Source: Nitrospirae bacterium UBA4572 (GTDB taxonomy: Bacteria > Nitrospirota > Leptospirillia > Leptospirillales > Leptospirillaceae). Taken from it: a stretch of DNA of 42,210 nucleotides. The position numbers and the translations under genes were made by a program. Within the stretch, counting starts at the first letter, position 1; each line of letters starts with the position of its first letter. Below, one piece after another: positions 40,133 through 42,210 of the stretch. The stretch is taken from assembly GCA_002387725.1 (NCBI GenBank), contig DGKK01000052.1, positions 22,320 to 64,529 on the forward strand. The letters are read 5' to 3'. Under the pieces are notes generated by a model, which saw nothing but the letters and a program-made list of their open reading frames with translations, searched no databases and was not told the DNA's origin.

Positions 40133-40753
40133 TCAACAGAGAAGGCGGTTGGAGGCGCAAGAGGCTCCTGCGGGAGCTGAATGTTCAATATAGAATGGTG
40201 TAACTTCCTTGACCTTTTCTTTGACCCAGAGGCCTTGAGGCGTCTGAACCGGATCCGGGTCAAGCCGGATCACCGTATTGACGATCAACTCCCCGTCAAG
40301 GGGATCACGGGTGATTTGCCCACGCCAGAGCGTTCTTGGAGCAGGTCCCCCACGAACATTGCCATGAGCATCATAAATCGATCCATGACAAGGACAACGG
40401 AATCTCTTCTGGTCCGGGAACCAATTCGGGGTACAGCCGAGATGACGGCAAATGGAAATCATGTTGTAGATTCCCCGCATGTTTCTCACAACCCAGAAGC
40501 GCCCCTTCAGCTTCCAGCGCTCGTCCACGCCCAGACCATAGATCGAGACATGACCGATCTTAAAAACAGTCGGTGGTTCATAGAGAACTGGAGGAAATAG
40601 ATATTTGTATGCGGCAAATGCCGTCCCGGCCATCGAAGCGCCCATGAGGGACCAGCCTGCTGCCACGAGAAATTTTCTTCGCCCCTTGTCGGCGGGACTT
40701 GCCATATCACCCGTTTCCCCGGGGTGTTGCATTTGGGCCGTTAGATTTGTCAT
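40133..40753 (-). CDS. Rieske [2Fe-2S] protein
   Basis: 206 residues. The cluster motifs are complete: CRHLGC and CPCHGS, separated by PNWFPDQKRFR, with the Gly/Pro loop after GNVRGGPAP. The N-terminus has GRRKFLVAAGWSLMG, a twin-Arg signal-anchor, so the head domain is likely translocated folded by Tat. It ends in an unusual Cys-containing tail (GASCASNRLLC). ATG 40753 has AGGAGG ten bases upstream and overlaps the flavoprotein stop (ATGA). It is the second gene of the operon as seen and would pass electrons from quinol to the cytochrome. Confidence 0.94.
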   Translation of the reverse strand: MTNLTAQMQHPGETGDMASPADKGRRKFLVAAGWSLMGASMAGTAFAAYKYLFPPVLYEPPTVFKIGHVSIYGLGVDERWKLKGRFWVVRNMRGIYNMISICRHLGCTPNWFPDQKRFRCPCHGSIYDAHGNVRGGPAPRTLWRGQITRDPLDGELIVNTVIRLDPDPVQTPQGLWVKEKVKEVTPFYIEHSAPAGASCASNRLLC

Positions 40754-42210
40754 TGGAGCGCAACCTCCTGTTTAATTTCGAGATGTTCCATGGCGATGGC
40801 CCCGGTAGGACAGCGCTTTGCGCATAATCCGCACCGGATGCAGCGCATCCCGTCCCATATCATTGCCGTTGACTGTGAAAGAGTTTGAACTACCGGCTCT
40901 TCAATGTGGTCTAGAGTGATCTCCGTTTCGGTAAAAGCCTCGACCAGAGGCTCCACTTTCCCATGCTCAAGATCCACATCGGTAAGAGGAACCATCTTCA
41001 AGGCATATTCGGGGCAAACATCAACGCATCCCCCGCATAGCACACACTTGTGTCCCTCAAAAATCGGATTCACATGACAGGTCAAGCAACGAGAGGCCTG
41101 AGTACGCGCCTGCTCCTCTGTCATGCTGAGCTCGGCCAGGTCAAAGTTTGTTCGACGGAAATCAGGATGAAGCAAATCCGGGTTCTTCCGCTCAATCGTA
41201 TAGTAGCCTTTTTTATTAAAGTCTTCAGGCCAGATCGGCGATGGATTCGCGCGATGGGGAATCGGCGTCGAAATACCGCTGAGGTTCTTTGCGACTCCCC
41301 TCTTCATAAGGTAGGCGTGAACCGATTGGGCAGCCTTTTGCCCTCCGGCAATAGCATCAATAAAGATTCTCGGTCCTGTGACAACGTCCCCGGCAGCAAA
41401 GACCCCTGGAACACCAGTATCCATCGTATGCATGTTCGCTCGAATGACCCCATTGCGGCCAACGATGCCTTCTAGATCTTCCGGAACATAGGTCGTATCA
41501 ATAACCTGGCCGATCGCGAATGTGACCGATGATCCATGGACAACACTGATTTTCTCCTCATCAAACGTTGGCGAAAATCGTCCCTGATCGTCGAACACCG
41601 AAAGCACCTTCTTGACCTCGAGACCTTCGAATCTTCCACCTGAGCCCAGGATACGCTTTGTCCCTAGGCGAACAGCAAATTCTGCGCCTTCATGGACAGC
41701 ATCCTCAATCTCAAGATCATCAGCCGGCATCTCGTCCCATGTTTCAAGGGTCACGACAGTAACCTTCTCCACCCCGGGAACGCGAATGGCAGTCCTCACC
41801 ACATCCATTGCCACATTTCCTGCCCCGACAACGACAGGGCGAGGGCCGATCGGAAGCGGATCATGTCGGTGATAGACCGACTGCAGGAAGGGAAGAGCGG
41901 AATAAACACCTTCAAGCTCGCGCCCCTCAAATGGGACCTGACGACTTCCCCATGCCCCAGACGAAAGGACTACCGCGGCATACTCCTCGCGAAGCTGTGC
42001 AAGGGTTACGTCCCTGCCGACCTTGACATTGAGGCGGGCCTCAACACCCATACTGAGAATCGCCGCGATCTCCGCCTGGAACAGCGGACGAGGAAGACGG
42101 TACTCCGGAACGAGATAAAAGAGACCGCCCAATCGATCCTGAGCCTCAAAGATTGTGACACGATAACCGAGACGAGCCAGATCGTGGGCAGCAGTAAGAC
42201 CGGCAGGGCC
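40750..42210 (-). CDS. GltD-like FAD/NAD(P) oxidoreductase with ferredoxin clusters (5' end outside the window)
   Basis: At least 486 residues; the frame stays open to the window edge. The FAD-binding start GPAGLTAAHDLARLGYRVTIF is present but the preceding Gly-rich residues and initiator are beyond it. Then PEYRLP, and a second Rossmann fold for NAD(P) with GAGNVAMDVVRTA, the GltD signature, and ATGDVVTGPRIFIDAI near the end. The C-terminal ~100 residues hold two [4Fe-4S] ferredoxin motifs, CVLCGGCVDVCP and CIRCGLCAKRCP. The stop overlaps the Rieske ATG. No glutamate synthase large subunit is adjacent; the family occurs in many electron-transfer complexes, and the context here points to a quinol/cytochrome partner. 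N-terminus and gene name undetermined. Confidence 0.9.
   Translation of the reverse strand, partial: GPAGLTAAHDLARLGYRVTIFEAQDRLGGLFYLVPEYRLPRPLFQAEIAAILSMGVEARLNVKVGRDVTLAQLREEYAAVVLSSGAWGSRQVPFEGRELEGVYSALPFLQSVYHRHDPLPIGPRPVVVGAGNVAMDVVRTAIRVPGVEKVTVVTLETWDEMPADDLEIEDAVHEGAEFAVRLGTKRILGSGGRFEGLEVKKVLSVFDDQGRFSPTFDEEKISVVHGSSVTFAIGQVIDTTYVPEDLEGIVGRNGVIRANMHTMDTGVPGVFAAGDVVTGPRIFIDAIAGGQKAAQSVHAYLMKRGVAKNLSGISTPIPHRANPSPIWPEDFNKKGYYTIERKNPDLLHPDFRRTNFDLAELSMTEEQARTQASRCLTCHVNPIFEGHKCVLCGGCVDVCPEYALKMVPLTDVDLEHGKVEPLVEAFTETEITLDHIEEPVVQTLSQSTAMIWDGMRCIRCGLCAKRCPTGAIAMEHLEIKQEVALQ

Noticed and set aside
41040..41105. CXXCH (CLTCH) in the GltD-like protein as a haem c site
   Set aside because: The protein has a cytoplasmic FAD/NAD(P) build and no export signal visible; the Cys belong to the ferredoxin-type region.
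1..42210. tRNA/rRNA genes, CRISPR array, insertion sequences
   Set aside because: I scanned both strands for T-loop-like sequences, regular short repeats and transposase motifs (DDE or serine-recombinase patterns) and found none; a tRNAscan or ISfinder run would be decisive.

Overview
The window is a compact, GC-rich bacterial chromosome segment, almost wholly coding, with no rRNA, tRNA, insertion sequence, prophage or CRISPR array that I can see. The gene content suggests a chemolithoautotrophic Nitrospirota, most probably a Leptospirillum-like iron oxidiser: a NifA-type regulator beside glnA, several c-type cytochromes, and a Rieske/cytochrome b operon that carries a flavin/Fe-S oxidoreductase. 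This assignment is inference from gene content and style, not from a search.

Layout. 1-7.4 kb (+): end of an unknown gene, guaB-guaA (GMP synthesis), an RluB-type pseudouridine synthase with a very long Arg-rich tail, a DUF5069 gene, and aspS. 7.4-10.9 kb (-): glnA followed by nifA; both are preceded by intrinsic terminators with competing hairpins, an attenuator-like arrangement. 11-14 kb (+): a dihydrolipoyl-dehydrogenase-like flavoenzyme and a GGDEF diguanylate cyclase. 13.9-15.3 kb (-): a small zinc-ribbon gene, an ErpA/IscA-type Fe-S carrier and a lytic transglycosylase, headed by a near-consensus sigma-54 promoter with paired upstream repeats. 15.4-24.3 kb (-): pyrimidine operon pyrR-pyrB-pyrC-carA-(radical SAM)-carB with stop/start overlaps, then greA and a 38-residue membrane peptide. 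24.5-28.8 kb (-): an exported protein of unknown function, CBS-tsaE-HIT, a DUF2127 membrane protein and an MFS transporter. 28.8-33.5 kb: a (+) set of exported proteins including a YajG-like lipoprotein and a monohaem cytochrome c, a (-) MidA-type methyltransferase, then (+) a YHS-domain membrane protein, a glycerate kinase and a small exported protein. 33.5-36.9 kb (-): an ABC-2 exporter (ATPase-permease), yajQ and sppA. 37-42.2 kb (-): a respiratory operon, GltD-like FAD/ferredoxin oxidoreductase (cut by the window edge) - Rieske - b6-type cytochrome b - elongated subunit-IV-like protein - small membrane subunit - tetrahaem cytochrome c, closed by a strong terminator.

The most interesting unit is this last operon. 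A b6f-like quinol:cytochrome c module lies in one overlapping transcription unit with a pyridine-nucleotide-type flavoprotein bearing ferredoxin clusters, as would be expected of a complex linking quinol oxidation or reverse electron flow to NAD(P)+ reduction. The nitrogen-related signals (attenuator-like hairpins at glnA and nifA; a sigma-54 promoter ahead of a zinc-ribbon/ErpA pair) are the second theme.
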